From positions 30,453 to 94,452 of the forward strand of contig NZ_JAUQOM010000011.1 of NCBI RefSeq assembly GCF_030580935.1: a stretch of 64,000 nucleotides of DNA, given 5' to 3'. The DNA comes from Sphingobium cyanobacteriorum. Lineage in GTDB: Bacteria; Pseudomonadota; Alphaproteobacteria; Sphingomonadales; Sphingomonadaceae. The first letter of the stretch is position 1. Each line of letters opens with the position of its first letter. The position numbers and the translations under genes were made by a program. Below are positions 16,559-24,680 of this stretch, one piece after another. Under the pieces are notes generated by a model. It ran no database searches. It was not told the DNA's origin and saw only the letters and a program-made list of their open reading frames with translations.

Positions 16559-17962
16559 TTATCCCAGTGCTGCGCGAATATCGGCTTCTTCGAGCAGGTC
16601 GTCCAGTGTCTTGCGGATACGTGCGAATATCTCGTCCATCTCCGCGTCCGACGCGCAGAGCGCCGGGGCGAGGCCGATGATATTGTCGGCGAAGGCGCGG
16701 AAGATCACGCCATTCTCATATCCTTTGGCAAACAGCCGGTCGGCCAGCTTGAGCGCGGGATCGAAGCGTGTCTTGCCGCCCTTGTCCGCGACCAGTTCGA
16801 TCGCGCCCAGCAGGCCGCGTCCGCGCGTATCGCCGACCATCGGATGGTCGGCCAACCCGGCCAGCCCCGCGTCGAAACGCACGGCCACCTTCTGCCCGTT
16901 CGCCAATATGCCGCCTTCGGTATAGAGGCGCAGCACTTCCAGCCCGACCGCCGCACTCACCGGATGACCCGAATAGGTCGCACCATGGCCGATCGCCACA
17001 TCAGGCGCCGCACCATTGGCGATGCCCTGATACACCTTGTCCGACATCAGCACCGCGCCCATCGGCACATAGCCGGCGGTCAGCCCCTTGGCGACGGTCA
17101 TCAGGTCCGGCGTCACGCCTTCCGCTTCGCAGGCGAACATCGGCCCGGTGCGGCCAAAGGCAGTGATGACCTCGTCGGCGACCAGCAAAATGTCCAGTTC
17201 GTCGCACGCCTGCCGCATGGCCTTGAGCCAACCGACCGGCGGCACGATCACCCCGCCCGAACCCTGGATCGGCTCGCAGAAGAAGGCGGCGACATTGTCC
17301 GCACCCAATTGCGCGACCTTGTCCTTCAATTCCTGCACCGACCGCGCGATGATCGCGGCGTCGTCGCCCTCCAGATCGCTGCGATAGGGATAGGGCGACG
17401 CGATATGATGCTGCCAGCGCAGCGGCAGGTCGAACCCGCGATGGAAATTGGCGAGCGCCGTCAGCCCGGCGCCGGTGCTGCTCGATCCATGATAACCGCG
17501 TTCCAGCGCGATGCACTGTTTCTTGGCAGGCTTGCCGATGGCGTTGTAATAGTGGGTGATATAGCGGATCGCGCTGTCCACCGCGTCCGATCCGCCCAAG
17601 GTGAAATAGACATGGTCAAGGCCATCGGGGCTGAGGTCGACCAGGCGCTGCGCCAGCTTCACCGCCGGCTCGCTGCCGAAATGGAAATAGCCTGTCGCAT
17701 AGGGCAGTCGGCGCATCTGTTCGGCCGCTGCCTCGACGATGCTGTCCTGGCCATAGCCCACATTGACGCACCACAGGCCGGCGAATGCATCCAGCACCTC
17801 GCGGCCATCCATGTCGGTCAGCCACATGCCCTTGCCGCTTTGCAACAGCGTCGCGCCGCGCGCTTCATGCCCGCGGAAGGAGGTGACGGGATGGATCAGA
17901 TGATCGCGGTCGATGTCCAGCAGGGATCGGTTGGATTGGTGCATCGTCTGTGTGCTCGCCAT
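16559..17962 (-). CDS. Class III pyridoxal-phosphate aminotransferase
   Basis: A 467-residue omega-aminotransferase. The PLP lysine is K292 in MTVAKGLTAGY and the cofactor-binding Asp is D263 in LVADEVITAFGRTG; GSDAVDSAIR and ERGYHGSS are also typical. The sequence resembles putrescine- or beta-alanine-pyruvate aminotransferases, which take an omega-amino group to pyruvate and leave a semialdehyde. This fits the succinate-semialdehyde-type dehydrogenase encoded nearby. The exact amine is unknown. Two CCTGTCAGG direct repeats lie upstream at 18075-18100. Confidence 0.9.
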   Translation of the reverse strand: MASTQTMHQSNRSLLDIDRDHLIHPVTSFRGHEARGATLLQSGKGMWLTDMDGREVLDAFAGLWCVNVGYGQDSIVEAAAEQMRRLPYATGYFHFGSEPAVKLAQRLVDLSPDGLDHVYFTLGGSDAVDSAIRYITHYYNAIGKPAKKQCIALERGYHGSSSTGAGLTALANFHRGFDLPLRWQHHIASPYPYRSDLEGDDAAIIARSVQELKDKVAQLGADNVAAFFCEPIQGSGGVIVPPVGWLKAMRQACDELDILLVADEVITAFGRTGPMFACEAEGVTPDLMTVAKGLTAGYVPMGAVLMSDKVYQGIANGAAPDVAIGHGATYSGHPVSAAVGLEVLRLYTEGGILANGQKVAVRFDAGLAGLADHPMVGDTRGRGLLGAIELVADKGGKTRFDPALKLADRLFAKGYENGVIFRAFADNIIGLAPALCASDAEMDEIFARIRKTLDDLLEEADIRAALG

Positions 17963-18074
17963 GGTAGTTATGGGGTCAGCCTATCGTTACGGCGCAGGGG
18001 CAAAGTCCGATATGGGGCGAATAGGCACCGCTACCGGCTTTAATCGGGAACTGGTGCGGCAGATTATGCTGCGG

Positions 18075-18100
18075 CCTGTCAGGAAACCCGACCTGTCAGG
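18075..18100. promoter_or_regulatory. Direct repeat CCTGTCAGG, candidate operator
   Basis: Two identical nonamers CCTGTCAGG at 18075-18083 and 18092-18100 are 17 bases apart start to start, so on nearly adjacent turns of DNA but not exactly in phase with 10.5. Each is itself nearly palindromic. They lie about 110 bases upstream of the aminotransferase start, a plausible site for the Lrp protein or another regulator. Confidence 0.35.
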
Positions 18101-18134
18101 GCGGCGTGTTCCTGCCCGCGCGCGAACACGCCGC
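18101..18134. terminator. Strong hairpin after the tartrate dehydrogenase gene
   Basis: Perfect 11-base arms GCGGCGTGTTC (18101-18111) and GAACACGCCGC (18124-18134) with a 12-base loop, 21 bases past the stop of the minus-strand dehydrogenase gene. No U-tract follows on the minus strand, so it may be a 3' mRNA end or a rho-assisted terminator. Confidence 0.45.
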
Positions 18135-18154
18135 TTGTGTTGACTGGTGCAGGA

Positions 18155-19231
18155 TCAGGCCAGCGCGTCGGCGATCGCCTTGCCGCACTGCTCGGTATTG
18201 GCCTTGCCCTTGAGGTCGCCGGTGCGCAGCCCCGGTTCGGCCAGCACGGTTTCCACCGCTCGCATGATCGCGGCGGCGGCGTCCGCTTCGCCCAGATGCT
18301 CCAGCATCATCGCCGCCGACCAGATCTGGCCGACCGGATTGGCGATGCCCTTCCCCGCAATGTCGGGGGCGGAGCCATGGACCGGCTCGAACAGCGACGG
18401 CGCGGTGCGGTCCGGGTTGATGTTGCCCGATGGCGCAACACCGATCGTGCCGGTGCAGGCGGGGCCAAGGTCGGACAGGATATCGCCGAACAGGTTCGAC
18501 GCCACCACCACGTCGAACCGATCGGGGTTCAGCACGAACTGCGCGGTCAATATGTCGATATGATATTTGTCGTGGGTGACGGTGGGATAGTTTTTGGCCA
18601 TCTCCTCCACCCGCTCGTCCCACCAGGGCATGGTGATGGCGATGCCGTTGGACTTGGTGGCGGACGTGACATGCTTGCGATCCCGCGTCGCGGCCAGGTC
18701 GAAGGCATAGCGCAGCACCCGGTCGGTGCCGTGCCGGGTCATCACTGTTTCCTGGATCACCACCTCGCGCGGCGTGCCGGGGAACATCTTGCCACCGACC
18801 GAACTATATTCGCCCTCGGTATTTTCGCGCACCACCCAGAAGTCGATATCGCCCGGTTCCCGCCCGACCAGCGGGCAGGGGACGCCGGGCATCAGCCGGA
18901 CCGGGCGCAGATTGACATATTGGTCATATTCCCGCCGGAACTGGAGCAGCGACCCCCAGAGCGAAACATGGTCGGGCACCGTGTCGGGCCAGCCGACCGC
19001 ACCGAAAAAGATCGCATCGGGCTGGCCGATCCGCTCTTTCCAGTCGTCCGGCATCATCTGGCCATGTCTGGCATAATAGTCGCAGCATGCGAAATCCTGC
19101 CAGGTCTGTTCGATCGAAAAGCCATAGAGGCTTGCCGCCCGTTCCAGCACGCGCACGCCTTCGGGCATGACTTCCTTGCCGATGCCGTCGCCGGGGATGA
19201 CGGAGATGGAATAATTGCGTGCGGTCGTCAT
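18155..19231 (-). CDS. ttuC: Tartrate / D-malate dehydrogenase (isopropylmalate dehydrogenase family)
   Basis: A 358-residue NAD-dependent beta-decarboxylating dehydrogenase. The N-terminal VIPGDGIGKEVMPEG, substrate-loop arginines around YVNLRPVRL, RENTEGEYSSVGG and the C-terminal EPVHGSAPDIAGKGIANPVG place it in the isocitrate/isopropylmalate superfamily; the pattern GAVGWPDTVPDHVSLWG fits the tartrate/D-malate (TtuC/DmlA) subgroup. It would oxidise tartrate or D-malate. It ends before the aminotransferase promoter region and may run with the upstream aldehyde dehydrogenase, separated by a repeat element. Confidence 0.88.
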   Translation of the reverse strand: MTTARNYSISVIPGDGIGKEVMPEGVRVLERAASLYGFSIEQTWQDFACCDYYARHGQMMPDDWKERIGQPDAIFFGAVGWPDTVPDHVSLWGSLLQFRREYDQYVNLRPVRLMPGVPCPLVGREPGDIDFWVVRENTEGEYSSVGGKMFPGTPREVVIQETVMTRHGTDRVLRYAFDLAATRDRKHVTSATKSNGIAITMPWWDERVEEMAKNYPTVTHDKYHIDILTAQFVLNPDRFDVVVASNLFGDILSDLGPACTGTIGVAPSGNINPDRTAPSLFEPVHGSAPDIAGKGIANPVGQIWSAAMMLEHLGEADAAAAIMRAVETVLAEPGLRTGDLKGKANTEQCGKAIADALA

Positions 19232-19240
19232 AGCCTACTC

Positions 19241-19320
19241 CCGTTCGCCCTGCGCCTGTCGAAGGGCGTCACTTTTCTTCAAGAACAAGGAATGGGCATC
19301 GACAGGCTCGGCCCGAACGG
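19241..19320. repeat. Sphingomonad-type intergenic inverted repeat (CCGTTCG...CGAACGG)
   Basis: Imperfect inverted arms at 19241-19262 and 19299-19320 match at 18 of 22 positions, with CCGTTCG and CGAACGG at the tips and CCTGTCGA/TCGACAGG inside. Elements of this kind are scattered between genes in Sphingomonas-like genomes. It fills the gap between the dehydrogenase start and the gabD-type stop and could form an RNA hairpin in the intercistronic mRNA. Confidence 0.75.
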
Positions 19321-19333
19321 ATGGAAAGGCGGG

Positions 19334-20797
19334 TCAGAGCTTCAGCCCGCCGATATGGAACGCCTTGGTTTCCAGATATTCCTCGATGCCCGCATGGGCA
19401 CCCTCGCGGCCCAGACCCGACTGCTTGATCCCGCCGAATGGAGCCATCTCCATCGCCATGCCCCCGGTATTGAGCACCACCATGCCGGCCTCCAGCCGTT
19501 CGCCCACGCGAAAGGCGCGATGCAGATTTTCGGTGTAGAAATAGCTGGCCAGACCAAAGCTGGTATCGTTCGCCAGCGCGATGCCCTCTTCCTCATGGGT
19601 GAAACGGAACAGCGGCGCGACCGGGCCGAACGTCTCTTCGCTCGCCAGCAGCATGTCGCGAGTCGCGCCGGTCAGGATGACGGGCCGGGCGAAGCGCGCG
19701 CCGGTCGCGCCTTCAGGGGCCTGCGCAAACAGCGTCGCGCCATGGGCCAGCGCATCCTCGACATGCGCCTTCACCTTTTCCGCCGCCGCCTGGTTGATCA
19801 ATGGGCCGATCGTGCTGCCGTCCTGATCGCCTGGCGCGATCTTCAGCGCCGACACCGCCTTGGCCAGTTTTTCGGCAAAGGCATCGTGAATGCCGTCCTG
19901 CACCAATATGCGGTTGGCGCATACGCAGGTCTGGCCGGCATTGCGGAACTTGCTCGCCATCGTCGCCGCGACCGCCAGGTCAACGTCCGCATCGTCAAAT
20001 ACGATCAGTGGCGCATTGCCGCCCAGTTCCAGGCTCAGCCGCTTGATCGTGTCCGCGCTCTGCCGCATCAGCAGCGCACCCACGCGCGTCGATCCGGTGA
20101 AGGACAGTTTGCGCACTGCCTCGCTGCCGGTCAGCACCGCACCGATCGGCGCGGCCTGGCCCGTGACGATGTTGATCACGCCCCTGGGGAAGCCCGCCTC
20201 GTCCGCCAGCTTGATCAGCGCCAGCGCGGTATAGGGCGTCAGTTCCGAAGGCTTCACCACCACCGGGCAACCGGCGGCCAGCGCGGGTGCGCATTTGCGG
20301 GTGATCATCGCCGCGGGGAAATTCCATGGCGTGATCGCCGCCGAAACCCCCACCGGCTCCTTCATCACCAATATGCGGCGATTGGCTTCGGGCGCGGGAA
20401 TGATGCTGCCGTCGATCCGGCGGCCCTCTTCGGCGAACCATTTGATGAAACTCGCCGCGTAACGAATTTCGCCTTCCGCTTCCGCAAGGGGCTTGCCCTG
20501 TTCGGCGGTCATGATCCGGCCCAGATCGGCCAGATTGTCCATCACCAGCGCGTACCAGCGTTCCAGCAGGCTGGCCCGTTCCCCGGCGGTTTTCGCGCGC
20601 CATGCGGGCCAGGCCGCCTGCGCTGCGTCCACGGCCGCCTGGGTGTCGGCTTCCCCGCAATCGGCTATGGTGCCGATGATCGCGCCGGTGGCGGGGTTGT
20701 CCACGTCCAGCGTCGCGCCGGATGTCGCGCCGACCCATGCGCCGTCAATCAGTGCGCGTTCGATGAAGAGGGCGGGGTTGGAAAGGGAAAGGGTCAT
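19334..20797 (-). CDS. gabD: NAD(P)-dependent succinate-semialdehyde dehydrogenase
   Basis: A 487-residue aldehyde dehydrogenase. Catalytic Cys291 lies in NAGQTCVCANR and the general base Glu257 in LELGGNAP; the adjacent second Cys (TCVC) is typical of succinate/glutarate semialdehyde dehydrogenases. TPWNFPAAM, SFTGSTRVG and the C-terminal GGIKQSGLGREG are conserved. It would oxidise the semialdehyde left by the aminotransferase to a dicarboxylate that enters the TCA cycle. The start at 20797 overlaps the stop of the acetyltransferase gene as ATGA. Confidence 0.92.
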   Translation of the reverse strand: MTLSLSNPALFIERALIDGAWVGATSGATLDVDNPATGAIIGTIADCGEADTQAAVDAAQAAWPAWRAKTAGERASLLERWYALVMDNLADLGRIMTAEQGKPLAEAEGEIRYAASFIKWFAEEGRRIDGSIIPAPEANRRILVMKEPVGVSAAITPWNFPAAMITRKCAPALAAGCPVVVKPSELTPYTALALIKLADEAGFPRGVINIVTGQAAPIGAVLTGSEAVRKLSFTGSTRVGALLMRQSADTIKRLSLELGGNAPLIVFDDADVDLAVAATMASKFRNAGQTCVCANRILVQDGIHDAFAEKLAKAVSALKIAPGDQDGSTIGPLINQAAAEKVKAHVEDALAHGATLFAQAPEGATGARFARPVILTGATRDMLLASEETFGPVAPLFRFTHEEEGIALANDTSFGLASYFYTENLHRAFRVGERLEAGMVVLNTGGMAMEMAPFGGIKQSGLGREGAHAGIEEYLETKAFHIGGLKL

Positions 20798-21651
20798 CCG
20801 AGTGCCTGTGTCGTGAGGGAGAAAGTCGTAATGGCCGGGTCCGTCTGTGGCAGGGGGCCACGCACCATGCGCATCACCCGGCCGACGCAGGGCAGGCCCA
20901 GCTCGTCCAGCCAGTCGCACAGCCCGCTTTCCTCCGGTACGTCCAGCCGACAGAATATCCCGCTGTTGGACCCCAGCCAGTGCGAAATCAGCGCTTTCGC
21001 TCCGCCCGTGTCCGGCGCGACGGTTGGCCCGACGACATAGCCGCGCCCGAACCGGCGAAACAGCGCAAAGCCGACCGGCTCGTTGCTCCGCGTCAGCACC
21101 ACCCCCTGCGCGCCGGGCACCAGTGCGTCCAGCAGCGCGTCGCGGTTCATGCCGCTCGCCCGCCGCGCCAGCGCGTGGAGCGTTGGCATGTCCTTGGCGC
21201 CCAGGGGGCGCACCCGTTCGTCTGGGATCAGTTCGGCGACCGGCACGGCAAAGGCTGCGCCCTGATGCTGGAACACCGGGCCTGCGCTCTCGAACCCCAG
21301 CTTGCGATAGAGCGGCGCGCCCTCGTCGGTGGCGTTCAGCAATATGGTGCGGTCGCCCAGGTCGGCCATGACCTTCTCCATCAGCCGGCGGCCCAGCCCC
21401 ATGCCCTGCGCGGCAGGCGATACGATCACCATGCCCAGCGTCGCTGCGTCCAGCCCGTAGGTCCATGCCATGGCCGTGCCGATGACGGTGCCGTCCCGTT
21501 CCGCCACATAGCCAAAGCCAAGGCTCAGCAGCATGTCCCAATCCTCGATCCGATGGGGCCATTTCTGTTCGCTGGAAAGCGCGTGGGCGGCGTGCAGATC
21601 GTCAGGCGTCATGCGCCGCAGGTCCACCATCGCCTCTATGCCTGTCGCCAT
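20794..21651 (-). CDS. GNAT-family N-acetyltransferase
   Basis: A 285-residue protein with an N-terminal GNAT fold: LGMVIVSPAAQGMGLGRRLM forms the acetyl-CoA pyrophosphate loop (Q/R-x-x-G-x-G/A), and ATDEGAPLYRKLGF is typical. The C-terminal half (DMPTLHALARRASGMNR...) resembles the second domain seen in two-domain GNATs. The substrate is unknown, but coupling to gabD suggests it acts on an amine in the pathway. An in-frame ATG at 21630 is an alternative start. Confidence 0.85.
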   Translation of the reverse strand: MATGIEAMVDLRRMTPDDLHAAHALSSEQKWPHRIEDWDMLLSLGFGYVAERDGTVIGTAMAWTYGLDAATLGMVIVSPAAQGMGLGRRLMEKVMADLGDRTILLNATDEGAPLYRKLGFESAGPVFQHQGAAFAVPVAELIPDERVRPLGAKDMPTLHALARRASGMNRDALLDALVPGAQGVVLTRSNEPVGFALFRRFGRGYVVGPTVAPDTGGAKALISHWLGSNSGIFCRLDVPEESGLCDWLDELGLPCVGRVMRMVRGPLPQTDPAITTFSLTTQALG

Positions 21652-21855
21652 GCGTCTTGCTCCCTGGCGGAAAAGGGTCGTCCGCCTGCCTTGATTTAGG
21701 AATCACGTGGAGCAACCATAAAAGGCGCGGCCAAGCATTGGCTGCTGCCTTCGCGTCGTTTTTGGAAGATTATCGCGCAGACTTTCCTGCGCAACTGCAA
21801 CACATGCCGCGCGCGATCCATATTCTGGCGCGCAGTGTATTTCAGGAGACAGGCC

Positions 21856-23328
21856 GTGGACAGTTTCAACCCCGATCATATTGCCGTGCCGCAGGGCAGC
21901 AATTTCATCGGCGGGCGGCGCGTTCTGGGCCGTGGCAACGCCATCGCCGTGCGGCGTCCGTCGGACGGGCGGGTCTATGCCGACCTTGACAGCGTGGACG
22001 ACGCACAACTGGCGCAGGCGGTGGAGGATGCCCAGCGGGCCTGCAAGGGCAGCGGCTGGGCGCAGACCGACCCGCGCGGGCGGATGCGGGTGCTGCGCCG
22101 CTGGGCCGACCTGATCGAAGCCGACATGGACGTGCTCGCCCCGCTGGAGGCATTGGGGTCCACCCGCATGATCCACGAAATCCGGGCATGGGACGTGACC
22201 TATACCGCCGAAACCATCCGTTTCTTTGCCGAATGGGCGGACAAGATCGGGGGCGAAGTGGCGGCGACCACGCCCGACAAGCTCGGCCTCACCATCCACG
22301 AACCCTATGGCGTGGTGGCGGCGATCGCACCCTGGAACCTGCCGCTGGTCATGGCGGCGTGGAAAATCGCGCCCGCCATCGCGGCGGGGAACAGCATCGT
22401 CCTCAAACCGTCCGAAATGACGCCGTTCAGCATCGTGCGCCTCGCCGAACTCGCGATCGAAGCGGGACTGCCCGCGGGCATCTTCAACATCGTGCAGGGG
22501 GACGGGCGCAGCGTCGGCGATCCGCTGGTGCGGCGCCCTGAGGTTGCGAAAGTCACCTTCACCGGATCGACCGCCACGGGCGCGGCGATCATGGCCGCCT
22601 GCGCCCGGACCGGGCCGAAGCCGGTGACGCTGGAACTGGGTGGAAAAAGTCCCCAGATCATCTTTGCCGACGCGGGGCTGGACAAGGCATCGGCCATCGT
22701 CGCCCGCGCCATCACCCTGAATGCAGGCCAGGTCTGCGTCGCCGGATCGCGCCTGCTGGTGCAGGAAAGCGTTGCCGATCAGGTGATCGACCGCATCATG
22801 ACCAGCTTCGCCGCGCATCGCGCCGGCCCGACCTGGCGCACCGACACGACGCTCGGCCCGATCATTTCGGAAGGCCAGCTCGATCGCATCGATGGCATCG
22901 TCCAGCGTGCGGTGGCCAATGGCGCGCAAGTGCTGACTGGCGGCGGCCGCGCCACCGCGCCGCAGGAGGGCAGCTATTTCGCGCCCACGCTGCTTGCCAA
23001 TGTCGATCAGAAGAGCGAGGCGGTTCAGGGCGAAATCTTCGGGCCGGTGCTGACCGTCCAGACCTTTGCGGACGAAGAGGAAGCCTATGCGCTCGCCAAT
23101 GACAGCGCCTATGGTCTGGCCGCCGGCGTCCACACTGGCGATCTGACGCGCGCCCTGCGCGCCACCCGGTCGCTCGAAGCCGGCACCGTGTGGGTCAACC
23201 GCTATGGCCGCAGCAACGACTTCATCCTGCCGACGGGCGGTTATAAACAGTCCGGCATCGGCAAGGATCTCGGCCGTGAAGCCTATATGGCCAATCTCAA
23301 GACCAAGGTGGCCTTGATCGAGTTCTGA
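21856..23328 (+). CDS. NAD-dependent aldehyde dehydrogenase
   Basis: A 490-residue aldehyde dehydrogenase. Glu260 is in LELGGKSP and Cys294 in NAGQVCVAGSR; APWNLPLVM, TFTGSTATG and GGYKQSGIGKD are present. The GTG at 21856 is chosen because AGGAG at 21844-21848 is correctly spaced; an upstream GTG (21835) is not. It is divergent from the acetyltransferase gene and convergent with the large oxidase/importer operon, so it could oxidise an aldehyde released by one of those oxidases. Substrate specificity cannot be read from sequence. Confidence 0.9.
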   Translation: MDSFNPDHIAVPQGSNFIGGRRVLGRGNAIAVRRPSDGRVYADLDSVDDAQLAQAVEDAQRACKGSGWAQTDPRGRMRVLRRWADLIEADMDVLAPLEALGSTRMIHEIRAWDVTYTAETIRFFAEWADKIGGEVAATTPDKLGLTIHEPYGVVAAIAPWNLPLVMAAWKIAPAIAAGNSIVLKPSEMTPFSIVRLAELAIEAGLPAGIFNIVQGDGRSVGDPLVRRPEVAKVTFTGSTATGAAIMAACARTGPKPVTLELGGKSPQIIFADAGLDKASAIVARAITLNAGQVCVAGSRLLVQESVADQVIDRIMTSFAAHRAGPTWRTDTTLGPIISEGQLDRIDGIVQRAVANGAQVLTGGGRATAPQEGSYFAPTLLANVDQKSEAVQGEIFGPVLTVQTFADEEEAYALANDSAYGLAAGVHTGDLTRALRATRSLEAGTVWVNRYGRSNDFILPTGGYKQSGIGKDLGREAYMANLKTKVALIEF

Positions 23329-23372
23329 CATTTGGCAGACTGGTTCCATATGTTCCATGGCACCAGTCTGCG

Positions 23373-23537
23373 ATGCACGAAGCGACCTTCACCTTTCGCG
23401 TCGATCCGGGACTGGAAGGGCCGTTCGCCCGTGCCGCCAGGGCGCGGGATCGTAACGCCATCTACGACTATGGCGCAGCCCGCGGGCCGCGATCAAGCGC
23501 GACGCGCTCTTTTCGCCAAAGGCGGCGGCAGTGCTGA
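23373..23537 (+). pseudogene. Probable remnant of a ribbon-helix-helix antitoxin gene
   Basis: The frame starting at ATG 23373 begins MHEATFTFRVDPGLEG and continues PFARAARARDRNA, matching the N-terminal strand and first helix of small RHH antitoxins (TFRVD..L...F...A...DR.A). After about residue 29 the expected second helix is missing and the frame turns into low-complexity Arg/Ser sequence before a stop at 23535. No toxin gene follows. It sits between two convergent transcription units, a common place for decaying genes. The family call rests on about 29 residues. Confidence 0.45.
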
Positions 23538-23546
23538 GCCACGGCG

Positions 23547-24680
23547 TCAGCCCTTGGCAAACCGCCCGATCCGGTATGGCTCCATCGGTATATCCGTCCC
23601 GCCCGTGGCGATGATCTCCGCCATCGTCTCGCCCACACCCGGCCCGATCTGAAATCCCGACCCGGAAAAGCCGAAGGCGTAATATAGGCCGCTGGTCGTC
23701 GCGCTCGGTCCCATCACCGGCTGGCTGTCGGGCATATAGCCTTCGATGCCGGACCAGACACGAATGATGTTGAGCTTGCCCAGCGCCGGCGCCAGCCGCC
23801 TGATCTGCTGCAACTGGGTCAGGGTATTTTGCGGCTCGACATAGGCGCGATACTGGTCGGGGAAGGATGGCCCGCGTGTACTGCCGCCCAGCACGATATT
23901 GCCGCGCGCCACCTGCCGGAAATAGACCGTCTCTTCCTCGATCGGCGTCATCACGCCGACGGCAGGCAGGATGGCATAGGGGACCGGCTCGGTGACGCTC
24001 ATATTCGGTCCGCGTGACACGATCGGCACCGGCTCGCCAAATTGCGAGGACAGCGCATTGCCCCATGCGCCTGCGGTAATCAGCAGGATGGGCGCGCGAA
24101 AGGTCCGGCCGTTGGCGGCGGTGACGATGAAATCCTCGCCCACCTTCTGCGCGTCGACAATCTTCGTATTTTCATGGATGATCGCACCCAGCTTCTGCGC
24201 CGCGCGGGCAAAGGCCGGGGCGGCCAGGCGCGGATTGGCGTGGCCGTCCATCGCGGAATAGGAACCGGCCAGCACGTCCGGCCCGAAAAAGGGGAATTTG
24301 TCGCGCAACGCATTGCCGCTCAACAGTTCCAGGTCCAGACCTTCCAGCCGTGCCTTGGCGGCATAATCCTCCATCGATCCCACCAGTTCGGGCCGCTCGC
24401 GATAGCAGACGCGGATATGCCCGGACTGGAGATATTCGACATCCGCGCCCAGCAACTCACGCGACCGGCGCCAGATGGCGCTGGCGCGATTGGCCAGCGG
24501 CAACTGATGGATCGGGCGGCCCTGCCGCCGCACATTGCCGAAATTGGTGCCGCTTGCCTGCCGCCCGATCAGGTCGGTTTCCAGCAGCGTGACCGAAATC
24601 CCGTGACCGCGCAGGAACAGGGCGGCGGATGATCCCATCAGGCCCCCGCCCACTATGATGACATCGCTTGCCCCGTTCAC
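23547..24680 (-). CDS. FAD-dependent oxidoreductase, HcnC-like subunit (DAO family)
   Basis: A 377-residue flavoprotein of the D-amino-acid-oxidase superfamily: Rossmann motif VIIVGGGLMGSSAALFL at the N-terminus, LLETDLIGRQASG, LITAGAWG, and a C-terminal GLYYAFGFSGSGFQIGPGVG that closes over the isoalloxazine ring. Together with the two genes upstream it forms a three-part dehydrogenase of the HcnABC/opine-oxidase/D-hydroxyproline-dehydrogenase kind. Start is GTG 24680, overlapping the previous stop as GTGA. It is the last gene of the operon. Confidence 0.88.
   Translation of the reverse strand: MNGASDVIIVGGGLMGSSAALFLRGHGISVTLLETDLIGRQASGTNFGNVRRQGRPIHQLPLANRASAIWRRSRELLGADVEYLQSGHIRVCYRERPELVGSMEDYAAKARLEGLDLELLSGNALRDKFPFFGPDVLAGSYSAMDGHANPRLAAPAFARAAQKLGAIIHENTKIVDAQKVGEDFIVTAANGRTFRAPILLITAGAWGNALSSQFGEPVPIVSRGPNMSVTEPVPYAILPAVGVMTPIEEETVYFRQVARGNIVLGGSTRGPSFPDQYRAYVEPQNTLTQLQQIRRLAPALGKLNIIRVWSGIEGYMPDSQPVMGPSATTSGLYYAFGFSGSGFQIGPGVGETMAEIIATGGTDIPMEPYRIGRFAKG

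Noticed and set aside
18137..21040. 967-codon plus-strand frame across the dehydrogenase genes
   Set aside because: The minus-strand genes show complete catalytic motifs here; the plus frame is repetitive His/Arg/Gly-rich and has no start signal.
23332..23652. 106-codon plus-strand frame over the antitoxin remnant and oxidoreductase end
   Set aside because: Different frame from the RHH-like sequence, no family character, and overlaps the 3' end of a well-supported gene.
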